From contig DASRCB010000347.1 in the NCBI GenBank assembly GCA_035653295.1, positions 1 through 16,261 of the forward strand: a stretch of DNA of 16,261 bases, given 5' to 3'. A model generated the notes under the pieces. It was not told where the DNA came from and did no database searches. It worked only from the letters and a program-made list of their open reading frames with translations. Within the stretch, counting starts at the first letter, position 1. Every line of letters begins with the position of its first letter. This DNA comes from DASRCB01 sp035653295. Lineage in GTDB: Bacteria > Acidobacteriota > Terriglobia > Bryobacterales > Bryobacteraceae. Made by a program: the position numbers and the translations under genes. Of the stretch, positions 1 to 7,348 are shown in pieces.

Positions 1-846
1 CATGCCGGCGCGGAGTTCTTTCATGCCTTCGACGGAATCGGCGCCGGGCTGCTCGGCGATGCCCCAGCCGTTATAGCCGATTTCGTCGAGCGCCTTCATC
101 ACTGCCGGCCAGTCGTTGTCGCCCTCCATGTACTTCACGTCGAAACCGGAGGACGGTCCGGTCTTGTCCATCTTTGCGCGGCTGTACTCCTTGATATGCA
201 GCTTCTGGATGCGCTTGCCGAGAATGCGGATCCACTGCTCCGGCCAGCCGTACGCGATGACATTGCCCACATCGAAGTGCCAGCCGATGGCGGGGCTTTC
301 GAACTCGTCGATATAGCGCGCGGCCTCCAGCGGGCTCATGAGGAAGTGATTCCAGACATTCTCGACCGCGATTTTCACGCCCAGTTCCTGGGCCAGCGGC
401 AGCGCCCTGCGGATCTGCTCGCGCGAGCGCGCCCACGCATCGCTGTAGGAAACCTTCTTGTTCACAACCGCGGGGACGAGCAGCACCGAACTGGCGCCGT
501 AGGCCTTTGCATCGTGCAGCGCCTGCTCGAGGCCGCGCAGGCCTGCTTCGCGCACCGCGGGGTCGGGGTCAGACAGCGGCTTTTCCCAATGCGTCGCGCA
601 GCACACGCTGGCGGCGGAGAGGCCGCTGGTTTTGAAGGCATCGAGAACCTCGGCCTGATTCATGTGGCTCATAGGCTCGATGCCGTCGAAGCCGGCCTCG
701 CGCACCGCCTGGAATTTCTGAAGCACGCCGCCGGGCAGGTTTATCGTTTCGTACATGATTGCCGCGCGGATGTTGCGTTTTGGGGAAGCCGAGGCTGCCG
801 CCGCAGCCAGCATGCCGCTTGTAACCAGGAATTCTCGCCGGTTCAT
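1..846 (-). CDS. Tat-type sugar phosphate isomerase/epimerase (xylose isomerase-like TIM barrel), 3' end cut by window edge
   Basis: The reading frame runs from ATG at 846 in frame to base 1 (282 codons) with no stop, so the C-terminus lies outside the window. The N-terminus MNRREFLVTSG plus an alanine-rich stretch looks like a Tat signal (RREFL). The body matches the AP-endonuclease-2/xylose-isomerase-like TIM-barrel family. Likely metal ligands are E162 (in AVENVWN), D192 (HFDVGN), H217 (KLHIKE) and E265 (IAEQPG), the usual Glu/Asp/His/Glu set. Members isomerise or epimerise sugars or hydroxypyruvate; the exact substrate cannot be read from sequence. The start is supported by a Shine-Dalgarno GAGGTG (about 852-857 on the plus strand) that overlaps the stop of the upstream glucuronidase gene. 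The 4-base gap suggests cotranscription and a role in uronate or pentose handling. The family is confident; export and substrate are inferred. Confidence 0.88.
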   Translation of the reverse strand, partial: MNRREFLVTSGMLAAAAASASPKRNIRAAIMYETINLPGGVLQKFQAVREAGFDGIEPMSHMNQAEVLDAFKTSGLSAASVCCATHWEKPLSDPDPAVREAGLRGLEQALHDAKAYGASSVLLVPAVVNKKVSYSDAWARSREQIRRALPLAQELGVKIAVENVWNHFLMSPLEAARYIDEFESPAIGWHFDVGNVIAYGWPEQWIRILGKRIQKLHIKEYSRAKMDKTGPSSGFDVKYMEGDNDWPAVMKALDEIGYNGWGIAEQPGADSVEGMKELRAGM

Positions 847-850
847 TGGA

Positions 851-3343
851 TCACCTCTGTGGCTCGATCTCCACGTAGTCTATCGCTGCTTGATCGCCGT
901 TGTCCGGCCGGCCTTCGATGCGAATGATGTCGCCGGGGCGCAGGCCGATGCCGGCAATCATGCGGCGGGTCGAGGTGGTTCCGTCGATCTTCGCCGACGG
1001 CAGATGCGCATCCGCGGTCCACTCGTCGATAAGCTGGGCGCCGATGAACAGGCGGAAGCGCGCACCGCCGTTGTTCTGATCGAAGTAGCGGACCTCAATC
1101 GTGTACCAGCCAGGCGCGCGCTGGAAGCGGAATGCAGCCGCGCATGCGGCGCCGGCGCACGATGCTGCCCTGCCTCCCGAGGCCGTCTCCCACGGAGTGA
1201 CATCGATGATCGAATAACCGTCCAGCCGCATGGATTCGGCCTCGGTACGCTCGGGATGATGGCCGACGCGGCCGTGCGCATCGGGAATGCCGGACTCGCG
1301 CAGGAACCAACGGTCGACCGCGTCGCGCCACAGCTCCGCCGCCCCGGCCTGATATTGCAACTGCTTCAACACTCGTTGATAGCGTTCGTCGTCGATGAGC
1401 CCGTGCAGCGCTTTCCACGAACGCACATACTCGGCCACCGTGGCGGCGCCTTCGTAATGCGAGTCGTAGATGGACTGGATTACCGTTTTGCCGGAGTGCA
1501 GCACGTACGTGTACGGCACGTGATGAAAGAACAGCAGCAGATCGTCGGGACAGGTGGCGAGCGATTCGTACATGGAAGCGACGGGCGCCGAATATTGCCC
1601 GGTGAAGCCCGTGCCCGTGGCCATGCTGCGATCCATGCCCACGCCGTGCTCGTCGGCTCGATGCCACTGGCCCCAGCCATTGCGCTCCGAGGCCTCAACA
1701 GCAGGGCCGTAGTGATTGCCGGTAATGTCGGTCAGGGTCTGAAGGCCGAGTGGACCGGTGTAGTTCTCATATGCGCGCCAGGAGGTGAGCTGGATGCGGT
1801 CAATCGTGTCGACGACGCGCCGCTCTGAGCCGAAGGAGAGCTTCGTCCATTCCTCCGCGATGCGCGCGGCCGAGAGGTCGGGCGACCAGGCCAGCCGGCC
1901 GAAGGCGTAGAGGTTGGCGAGGGAAAGATCGTTGCCCAGCCAGTTGTCGTCCAGACCGACGTTGGCCACGCCGACGAACCCTCCGGTGGGGCGATGGAAC
2001 ACCCTGCCGGCGACGAGGGCCTTGACCGGCGTCCCCGGCCCGTGGGCGTGCAGGTCGAAATCGAGCACCTCTTTCCACTGCGGCCCGAGGAAGACGGTGT
2101 GGCGCGCCTGGCCCATGTACTCCTGCGTGATCTGGAGCTCGAGCGCTTCGTTCGTTTTCTCCAGGGCGCCGAGGAGGGGGGACACAGGCTCGCGCACCTG
2201 AAAATCAATGGGCCCGTTCTTAATCTGGAGCACGACGTTGTCATCGAAGCGGCCGTCGAGGGGATGGAAGTTGTCGTACGCGGCGCGGGCGCGGTCATTG
2301 TTCGGGTCGCGCCAGTCCATGTGGTGGTTGTAGACGAAGGCGCGATAAAAGAGCAGTCCGGCGTGCGGCTTCAGCGCTCGCGCGACCACGTTGGCGGCAT
2401 CGGCGTGGGTGCGTTTATAAGCGGAGGGACCGGCACGACCTTCGGAATCGGCCTTCATGACAAAGCCGGCGAGATCGGGGATGGCGCGGTAGAGGTCGTC
2501 CGCGCGAGACTGCCACCAGGAAGCCACGCTCGGGTCGATGGGATCGAACGTATCAAGACCGCCAATCGATTTCGGGCTGGCGAAATCGACGGAGAGGACG
2601 AGCCGAACGCCCCACGGCCGGAACGCCTCGGCGATACGCGCCAACTCCGGGATGTACGCATTGGTGAGCAGCCGCGGGTCGGCGTTGACGTTATTGACCG
2701 AGCAGGCGTCGATGCCGAGCGACGCAAGCAGGCGTGCGTAATCAGCCGCGCGCGCCAGGTCCGCGCGCACGTGGCCGCCATCCCAGAAGATGCTGCGGCC
2801 GCCATAGCCGCGTTCGATCGAGCCGTCGAGGTTATCCCATTGGTCGATCCACCGAATGGGCGCGTAAGGCGCGTGAACCTCGTCCAGATCGGCGATGGGC
2901 CCGTTCAGGGCCATGCGCCGGAGCAGCGCGAAAGTTCCGTAGAGGACGCCGCGATCGTTGCGCCCCGCGATTACGATGCAGCGCCCGCCTTTGCACGGCA
3001 TGGAGTGCAGCCAGTAGCCGTCATCGGGAGGTTCGGAGGCGAGGCGAAGCTCCGGCACGGCGCGGCGGAGATCGGCAAGACTGCCCAGGAGAATGGCCGG
3101 CTCGGATGGCAACTGCGGCTCGAGGCGCAGCGTGCGGCCGAGCATTCCCCGAACGCCGCGGAGCAGCTCGGCCTGCGCGCTGTCGAGCAGAGCGGAATGG
3201 CCGAGGACGGTAACCGCGGCCGGCAGCACATCACGATACTCGCGGGCCGCCACATCGTCCAGGGGCGCATAACGCAGCCATGCATCGTCGGCATGCACGG
3301 CGAGTATAGACATGGCAAGCAGGAGGGCCGCGCGGAGCGTCAT
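851..3343 (-). CDS. GH67 alpha-glucuronidase with C-terminal carbohydrate-binding-like extension
   Basis: This enzyme removes (4-O-methyl)glucuronic acid from xylo-oligosaccharides during glucuronoxylan breakdown. The protein has 830 residues: a probable Sec signal (residues 1-18, cleavage near AVHA-DD), the GH67 N-terminal beta domain (about 20-150), and the TIM barrel beginning near APIRWIDQWDN (161-171). The candidate general acid is E301 (KADSEGRAGP) and the general bases are D380 (NGPIDFQ) and E408 (ITQEYMG). Their spacings of 79 and 28 residues equal those I recall for Geobacillus AguA (E285, D364, E392). GH67 proteins usually end near 680-730 residues. The extra ~130 residues (about 700-830) start with EAESMRLDGY and end with AAIDYVEIEP, resembling a CBM6/35-type jelly roll. 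The gene shares a probable operon with the downstream isomerase and is divergent from a hexuronate-type transporter. No clear ribosome site precedes the chosen ATG; M11 is an alternative that would shorten the signal peptide. Confidence 0.95.
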   Translation of the reverse strand: MTLRAALLLAMSILAVHADDAWLRYAPLDDVAAREYRDVLPAAVTVLGHSALLDSAQAELLRGVRGMLGRTLRLEPQLPSEPAILLGSLADLRRAVPELRLASEPPDDGYWLHSMPCKGGRCIVIAGRNDRGVLYGTFALLRRMALNGPIADLDEVHAPYAPIRWIDQWDNLDGSIERGYGGRSIFWDGGHVRADLARAADYARLLASLGIDACSVNNVNADPRLLTNAYIPELARIAEAFRPWGVRLVLSVDFASPKSIGGLDTFDPIDPSVASWWQSRADDLYRAIPDLAGFVMKADSEGRAGPSAYKRTHADAANVVARALKPHAGLLFYRAFVYNHHMDWRDPNNDRARAAYDNFHPLDGRFDDNVVLQIKNGPIDFQVREPVSPLLGALEKTNEALELQITQEYMGQARHTVFLGPQWKEVLDFDLHAHGPGTPVKALVAGRVFHRPTGGFVGVANVGLDDNWLGNDLSLANLYAFGRLAWSPDLSAARIAEEWTKLSFGSERRVVDTIDRIQLTSWRAYENYTGPLGLQTLTDITGNHYGPAVEASERNGWGQWHRADEHGVGMDRSMATGTGFTGQYSAPVASMYESLATCPDDLLLFFHHVPYTYVLHSGKTVIQSIYDSHYEGAATVAEYVRSWKALHGLIDDERYQRVLKQLQYQAGAAELWRDAVDRWFLRESGIPDAHGRVGHHPERTEAESMRLDGYSIIDVTPWETASGGRAASCAGAACAAAFRFQRAPGWYTIEVRYFDQNNGGARFRLFIGAQLIDEWTADAHLPSAKIDGTTSTRRMIAGIGLRPGDIIRIEGRPDNGDQAAIDYVEIEPQR

Positions 3344-3354
3344 GGGCGATTTTC

Positions 3355-4602
3355 ATGCTACAACCGAGTCCAGTGTCTGCTCGCGGCCACGTGCGCTGGT
3401 TCATCTGCGGCCTGCTGTTCTTTGCCACAACGGTGAACTACGTCGATCGCCAGGTGATCGGGATTCTCAAGCCCACGCTGGAGCGTGAGCTGCACTGGAG
3501 CGAAGCGAATTATGGATGGGTGGTGTTCGCGTTCCAGTGCGCCTACGCGCTGATGATGCCCTTCGCGGGCCGGCTGATCGATCGTATCGGCACGCGGCTC
3601 GGCTATGCGCTGGCGGTACTGGTGTGGAGCGCGGCGTCGATGTTCCATTCCGTCGCGCGGACGACATGGCAGTTCGCCGCCGCGCGTTTTGCGCTGGGCA
3701 TCGGCGAATCCGCGAATTTCCCGGCCGCTATCCGGACCGTAGCCGACTGGTTCCCGCGCAGCGAGCGCGCGCTCGCGACCGGCATTTTCAACAGCGGGTC
3801 GAATGTAGGGGCCATCGTCGCGCCGCTGCTGGTTCCGGTGGTGGCGCTCCATCTGGGATGGCGCGTTTCGTTCCTGGTTACGGGCGGACTCGATCTGGTG
3901 TGGCTGGCAGCGTGGCTGATCTATTTTCGAGCGCCCGGCCGACACCGCGGCGTGTCGAAAGCCGAACTGGAGTGGATCCGATCGGATGCCGGGGAAGAGC
4001 GCGCGGTGCGCGTGCCATGGATGCGCCTCGCGGGAACGCGCCAGGCGTGGGCGTTCATAGTTGGCAAGTTCATGACCGACCCGGTGTGGTGGTTTTATCT
4101 CTTCTGGATCCCCGGTTTCCTGCACCGCGCGTGGGGACTGGATCTGACGGCGCTCGGTCCGCCGCTGGTGGCGATCTATGTCGCAGCGGATGTGGGGTCG
4201 ATTGGCGGGGGGTGGATGGGCTCAGCCTTCGCCTCGCGCAAGACGGCGATGTTCATTTGCGCCTGCGGTCCTCTGCCCATCATTGCCCTGTTGTTCGTGA
4301 AGACGCTCTGGCCCGCGGTGGCGCTGCTAGGACTGGCCGCCGCCGCGCATCAGGGCTGGTCGGCGAATCTGTACACGCTGGTATCTGACACATTCCCGCG
4401 GAGTGCGGTCGCTTCGGTGGTGGGGATCGGCGGATTCGCCGGCGCGGTCGGAGGCATGTTGACGGCGCCTTTGGTGGGCTACTGGCTCGATTACTCGCAC
4501 GACTGGTATCGGCCGCTGTTCGTCATTGCAGGGGTGGCGTACCTGGCCGCGCTCGGGATGATTCAGCTGCTGGTTCCGCGACTGGAACGCGCGGCAGTGT
4601 GA
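3355..4602 (+). CDS. MFS transporter, ExuT-like hexuronate family
   Basis: The product is a 415-residue inner-membrane major facilitator, the usual length for the anion:cation symporter (ACS) family. Family features are the TM1 exit motif NYVDRQVIGILKPTL (28-42), the loop 2-3 signature GRLIDRIGTRLGY (72-84), and RFALGIGESANFPAA (111-125) with E118 in TM4, followed by RTVADWFP. These are typical of ExuT-type hexuronate/aldohexuronate carriers. Its position, back to back with the alpha-glucuronidase, suggests import of glucuronate, 4-O-methylglucuronate or acidic oligosaccharides. The substrate is inferred from context. The start is uncertain: ATG 3355 has no good Shine-Dalgarno, and GTG 3373 (six codons in) would also keep the whole TM1. 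Only 11 bases separate its ATG from that of the divergent gene. Confidence 0.92.
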   Translation: MLQPSPVSARGHVRWFICGLLFFATTVNYVDRQVIGILKPTLERELHWSEANYGWVVFAFQCAYALMMPFAGRLIDRIGTRLGYALAVLVWSAASMFHSVARTTWQFAAARFALGIGESANFPAAIRTVADWFPRSERALATGIFNSGSNVGAIVAPLLVPVVALHLGWRVSFLVTGGLDLVWLAAWLIYFRAPGRHRGVSKAELEWIRSDAGEERAVRVPWMRLAGTRQAWAFIVGKFMTDPVWWFYLFWIPGFLHRAWGLDLTALGPPLVAIYVAADVGSIGGGWMGSAFASRKTAMFICACGPLPIIALLFVKTLWPAVALLGLAAAAHQGWSANLYTLVSDTFPRSAVASVVGIGGFAGAVGGMLTAPLVGYWLDYSHDWYRPLFVIAGVAYLAALGMIQLLVPRLERAAV

Positions 4603-4722
4603 ATTCACCCATCAATGCGCAACCACTGACCGGTTCAGATGACACGCGCTCGATGTAAGTGCTGGAGGACACAAGCTTAATCGCGGTCCATTGCATGCTG
4701 TTCTGAGGCGCCGAGGTCGCAT
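4603..4722. other. Intergenic region between the MFS gene and the small envelope gene
   Basis: These 120 bases have no coding signal and no T-tailed hairpin. A weak imperfect dyad (CTGACCGGTTCAG, about 4625-4637) is present. No convincing sigma-70 promoter was seen, although the downstream gene should start here. The only clear element is GAGG at 4713-4716, six bases before the next ATG. Confidence 0.4.
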
Positions 4723-5187
4723 ATGTACCGCATCATGGCTGTGCTTGCGTTAGTGCCGGGGCTGGCAGCAGCGGGGGCGAAAACCGCGAACGCGGACTGG
4801 TCCACTGTCCAGGCGCTTACGGCAAAGGACCGCGTTCAGGTGCGCCTTGTAACCGGCGCCTCGCTGAAGGGCGTGGTCGATCACGTAACGCCCGTCGCGC
4901 TGTACGTCACCGGGCATGACGGCACGCAGGAGATTCGGCGGCAGGATATCCGCCGGATTGAACTGAAGAAATCACGGCACGCGCTTGCGTGGGCGCTTGT
5001 CGGGCTGGCCGGCGGGGCCGCAGCCGGAGGTGGCATTGGGTCCGCGACGATGGAAAGGGAGCCCGGCCGTGACGCGGCCGTAGGCGCAATGACGGGCCTG
5101 TGCGCCGTGATTGGCGGTGGAATCGGCTATTTAGCCGGGCGCGGTCACTCGGTGGTGATTTACGACGTGGCCGCTGCCGGTAACTGA
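4723..5187 (+). CDS. Hypothetical envelope protein: signal peptide, SH3/Lsm-like beta barrel and glycine zipper
   Basis: This 154-residue protein has no recognised specific function. Residues 1-18 form a signal peptide (MYRIMAVLALVPGLAAAG). Residues about 26-82 are a beta-rich segment that reads like a small SH3/Lsm-type barrel: RVQVRLVTGASLKGVVDHV, then ALYVTG, then QEIRRQDIRRIEL. Residues about 87-140 contain two glycine-zipper-like hydrophobic stretches (LAGGAAAGGGIG and VIGGGIGYLAG) able to insert in or pack against a membrane, joined by a charged linker (EREPGRD). The C-terminus is short and beta-like. It is probably anchored in the envelope. The start is set by GAGG at 4713-4716; ATG 4735 lacks a ribosome site. 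Its TGA is immediately followed by the stop of the convergent gene. Confidence 0.8.
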   Translation: MYRIMAVLALVPGLAAAGAKTANADWSTVQALTAKDRVQVRLVTGASLKGVVDHVTPVALYVTGHDGTQEIRRQDIRRIELKKSRHALAWALVGLAGGAAAGGGIGSATMEREPGRDAAVGAMTGLCAVIGGGIGYLAGRGHSVVIYDVAAAGN

Positions 5188-5661
5188 TCAGATGTAGGCG
5201 ATGACGTCGATCTCGACCAGCGAGTTGCCTGGGACTCCAGAGACGGCGACGGTGGTACGGACCGGCGGCTCCTTCCCGAATCGGCCCTTGAACACTTCGT
5301 TCATACCCGCGTAGTCCTTGAGGTCGGCGAGGAAGACGCTGCACTTCAGCACCTTGTCCATCGAGGACCCGACAGCCTCCAACTGCGACTTGATGGAGTT
5401 CAGGACGATCTCCGTGTGCGCCTTGATCTCAAAGGGGGCAACGTGCGCTCCAACTCCGGCGATGAAGACCAGATTTCCGTAGAGCACGGTGCTGCTGAAC
5501 AAGGATTGCTTATTTGGATCGGGTGGCTTGCCCTCGGCGGTCAGGACCTTCTTCTCTGGTTTCCCCGAACTTTCCTGGGCCATGGCGGCGCCGCCCGCAG
5601 CCACCGCGGCACTCGCAGCCACGCCCTTCTTCAGAAAGGTCCTGCGATTTTTTGCGTTCAT
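5188..5661 (-). CDS. RidA/YjgF-family enamine/imine deaminase with Tat signal
   Basis: RidA proteins hydrolyse reactive enamine/imine intermediates, such as 2-aminoacrylate released by PLP-dependent lyases, to ketoacids and ammonia. This protein has 157 residues, about 30 more than cytoplasmic RidA. The extra N-terminus is a Tat-type signal: NRRTFLKKG (5-13) followed by an Ala-rich hydrophobic run ending near AAMA-QE (28-29). The catalytic arginine is R135 (PPVRTTV) and the conserved acidic residue is E150 (LVEIDVIAYI). Their spacing of 15 matches R105/E120 of E. coli RidA. The start is well supported by AGGAG about 9 bases upstream. The gene is divergent from an oxidoreductase/PLP-enzyme pair, and its stop abuts the stop of the convergent gene. 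Family membership is confident and catalytic capacity likely. Export is predicted from the signal only. Confidence 0.93.
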   Translation of the reverse strand: MNAKNRRTFLKKGVAASAAVAAGGAAMAQESSGKPEKKVLTAEGKPPDPNKQSLFSSTVLYGNLVFIAGVGAHVAPFEIKAHTEIVLNSIKSQLEAVGSSMDKVLKCSVFLADLKDYAGMNEVFKGRFGKEPPVRTTVAVSGVPGNSLVEIDVIAYI

Positions 5662-5713
5662 TGTTGTGGTCTCCTAAATCGTGTGATCAGGCCTGAAAAC
5701 GCCGAGCCAAGCG

Positions 5714-5724
5714 TGATAGTATCA
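5714..5724. promoter_or_regulatory. Palindrome TGATAGTATCA, candidate bidirectional -10 or operator
   Basis: This perfect 11-base palindrome (TGATA-G-TATCA) lies in the 102-base gap between the divergent ridA and oxidoreductase genes. On the plus strand it contains TAGTAT (5717-5722), a 4/6 match to a -10, with a poor -35 (TGAAAA, 5694-5699) 17 bases upstream. On the minus strand it contains TACTAT (5721-5716), with GTGACT (5743-5738) 16 bases upstream. One element could therefore drive both directions, or bind a dimeric repressor. Both matches are weak; this is a candidate only. Confidence 0.35.
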
Positions 5725-5763
5725 TGCGTGAATCCATAGTCACGACGAAAGGAGTTCGTGTCC

Positions 5764-7341
5764 ATGTCCGACAACAATCAGCAGAAACCGGAAGCCGGGG
5801 AACCGGTCTCGCGAAGGAAGCTCCTGACCGGCGCGGCGGCCGCGGCAGCTACCTTCGTCATCGTGCCGCGGCGCGTTCTTGGAGGCGCCGGGTTCGTGCC
5901 GCCCAGCGATCAGATCACCGTCGCGGCGATCGGCATGGGTCATCAGGGCATCGAGGTCATGCTCGATCTGCTCGCGAAGCCCGACGTGCAGGTGGTGTCC
6001 GTCTGCGACTGCAACAAGGGCAGCAAGGATTACATCGAGTACGGCGACAACGATACGCTGATCGCGGTGCGCAAGCTGCTTGGCCCCGGGTATGAAAACT
6101 GGGGTGAGGACCTGGCCTCGCCGGGCCGCGTGAAGCTCACACACGATTTCGACACCAGCCTGGGCATGGGCGGGCGCGAGCCGGCGCAGCGCATTGTGAA
6201 TGCGTACTATGGATCGCGCAAGGGCTCCGCGTCCGGCGCTTACAAGGGCTGCAACGCCTACGAGGACTACCGCGAGCTGCTGGACAAAGAGAAGGACGTG
6301 GATGCGGTTTACGTAGCCACTCCCGACCACTGGCACGCGCCGATCGGGATCGCGGCCATGCGCCGGCACAAGCACGTGCTCGGGCAGAAGCCGATGGCGC
6401 ACAGCATCGGCGAGGCACGGCGGATGGCGCAGACGGCGCGCGAAATGAAGGTGGCTACGTCGCTGACGGTGAATAATCCTTCGACTGAGGCGACGAAGCT
6501 GATCACATCATGGATTGCGGACGGGGCAATTGGCCGCGTGCGCGAGGTGCACAACTGGTCGAGCCGCCCGTTCTGGCCGCAGGGGGTGGAACGGCCCAAA
6601 CAGGAGGACCCGATTCCGGCGGGCCTGAACTGGGACATGTGGCTGGGGCCCGCCGAGGAACGTCCCTTCAGCAAAGCGTATCTGCCGTTCGTCTGGCGCG
6701 GATGGTACGACTTCGGTGATGGCTCGTTCGGCGATATGGGGTGCTACAGCTTCGCCGGGGTGTTCAAGATTCTCGGCCTCACGCCGCCCACGACGGTGCA
6801 GGCCAGCAGCAGTGAATCATACCCCGAGACATTCCCGAAGGCGTCGATGGTGACTCTCGATTTCCCGGCGAACGGAGGCCGCGATGCGGTGCGCATGTCC
6901 TGGTACGACGGCGGCATGCGTCCGCCGATGCCAAAAGGGCTGCGTCCCGAGGACCAGAAGCTGTTCTCCGGCGGCGAGGAGCACGAAGGCATCCTGTACG
7001 TCGGCGACAAGGGTCTGATCGTCGGCGGCTTCAACGGGAATCACCCGCGGGTCTATCCCGAATCGGCGAAGTATCAGGCTCCGCCGCCGCGCCAGCCGGG
7101 GCAGCCGCGCCCCGACGAAGCGATCGATCAGTGGATTGCAGCCTGCAAGGGCGGGCCGGCTCCGCTGGCCAACTTCGAAATTCAGAGCCCGGTCACGGAG
7201 GCGTTCCTGCTGGGCTGCATCGCGCAACGCTTCCCGGGCGAGGTAATCGACTGGGACACGGCGAACATGAAGATCACCAGTTCGGACAAGCTGAACGCGT
7301 ACGTCGATCCGCCATCGCGCTCGACCTGGCGCGTATCGTGA
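5764..7341 (+). CDS. Tat-exported Gfo/Idh/MocA-family oxidoreductase
   Basis: This is an NAD(P)-dependent sugar or sugar-derivative oxidoreductase of 525 residues. ATG 5764 is preferred over GTG 5758 because AAAGGAG (5748-5754) is 9 bases from the ATG but only 3 from the GTG. Order of elements: Tat signal with SRRKLLTG (16-23) and an Ala-rich core; Rossmann fold with GMGHQG (57-62) and a strand ending VCDCNKG; ATPDHWH (185-191); the catalytic-lysine motif, here GQKP (207-210, K209) instead of the usual EKP; and GDMGCYSF (323-330) where many relatives have a D...H motif. D324 and Y328 follow the D-x-G-x-Y pattern of glucose-fructose oxidoreductase, which is also periplasmic and Tat-exported. 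The C-terminal alpha/beta domain is complete. The next gene follows 7 bases after the stop, so the two form an operon. The substrate is unknown. Confidence 0.93.
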   Translation: MSDNNQQKPEAGEPVSRRKLLTGAAAAAATFVIVPRRVLGGAGFVPPSDQITVAAIGMGHQGIEVMLDLLAKPDVQVVSVCDCNKGSKDYIEYGDNDTLIAVRKLLGPGYENWGEDLASPGRVKLTHDFDTSLGMGGREPAQRIVNAYYGSRKGSASGAYKGCNAYEDYRELLDKEKDVDAVYVATPDHWHAPIGIAAMRRHKHVLGQKPMAHSIGEARRMAQTAREMKVATSLTVNNPSTEATKLITSWIADGAIGRVREVHNWSSRPFWPQGVERPKQEDPIPAGLNWDMWLGPAEERPFSKAYLPFVWRGWYDFGDGSFGDMGCYSFAGVFKILGLTPPTTVQASSSESYPETFPKASMVTLDFPANGGRDAVRMSWYDGGMRPPMPKGLRPEDQKLFSGGEEHEGILYVGDKGLIVGGFNGNHPRVYPESAKYQAPPPRQPGQPRPDEAIDQWIAACKGGPAPLANFEIQSPVTEAFLLGCIAQRFPGEVIDWDTANMKITSSDKLNAYVDPPSRSTWRVS

Positions 7342-7348
7342 GGCGGTC

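Noticed and set aside
755..1828. 357-codon plus-strand frame overlapping the GH67 3' end and the isomerase 5' end
   Set aside because: It spans two real genes in antisense, with low-complexity composition and no recognisable motif.
1994..3436. 480-codon open frame on the plus strand opposite the glucuronidase gene
   Set aside because: It is antisense to a clear GH67 enzyme with intact catalytic residues. The Arg/Gly/Val-rich product has no domain, and high GC readily leaves such shadow frames open.
5740..6402. 220-codon minus-strand frame overlapping the Gfo/Idh/MocA gene
   Set aside because: It is a shadow of a gene with clear Rossmann and catalytic motifs, and it has no ribosome site.
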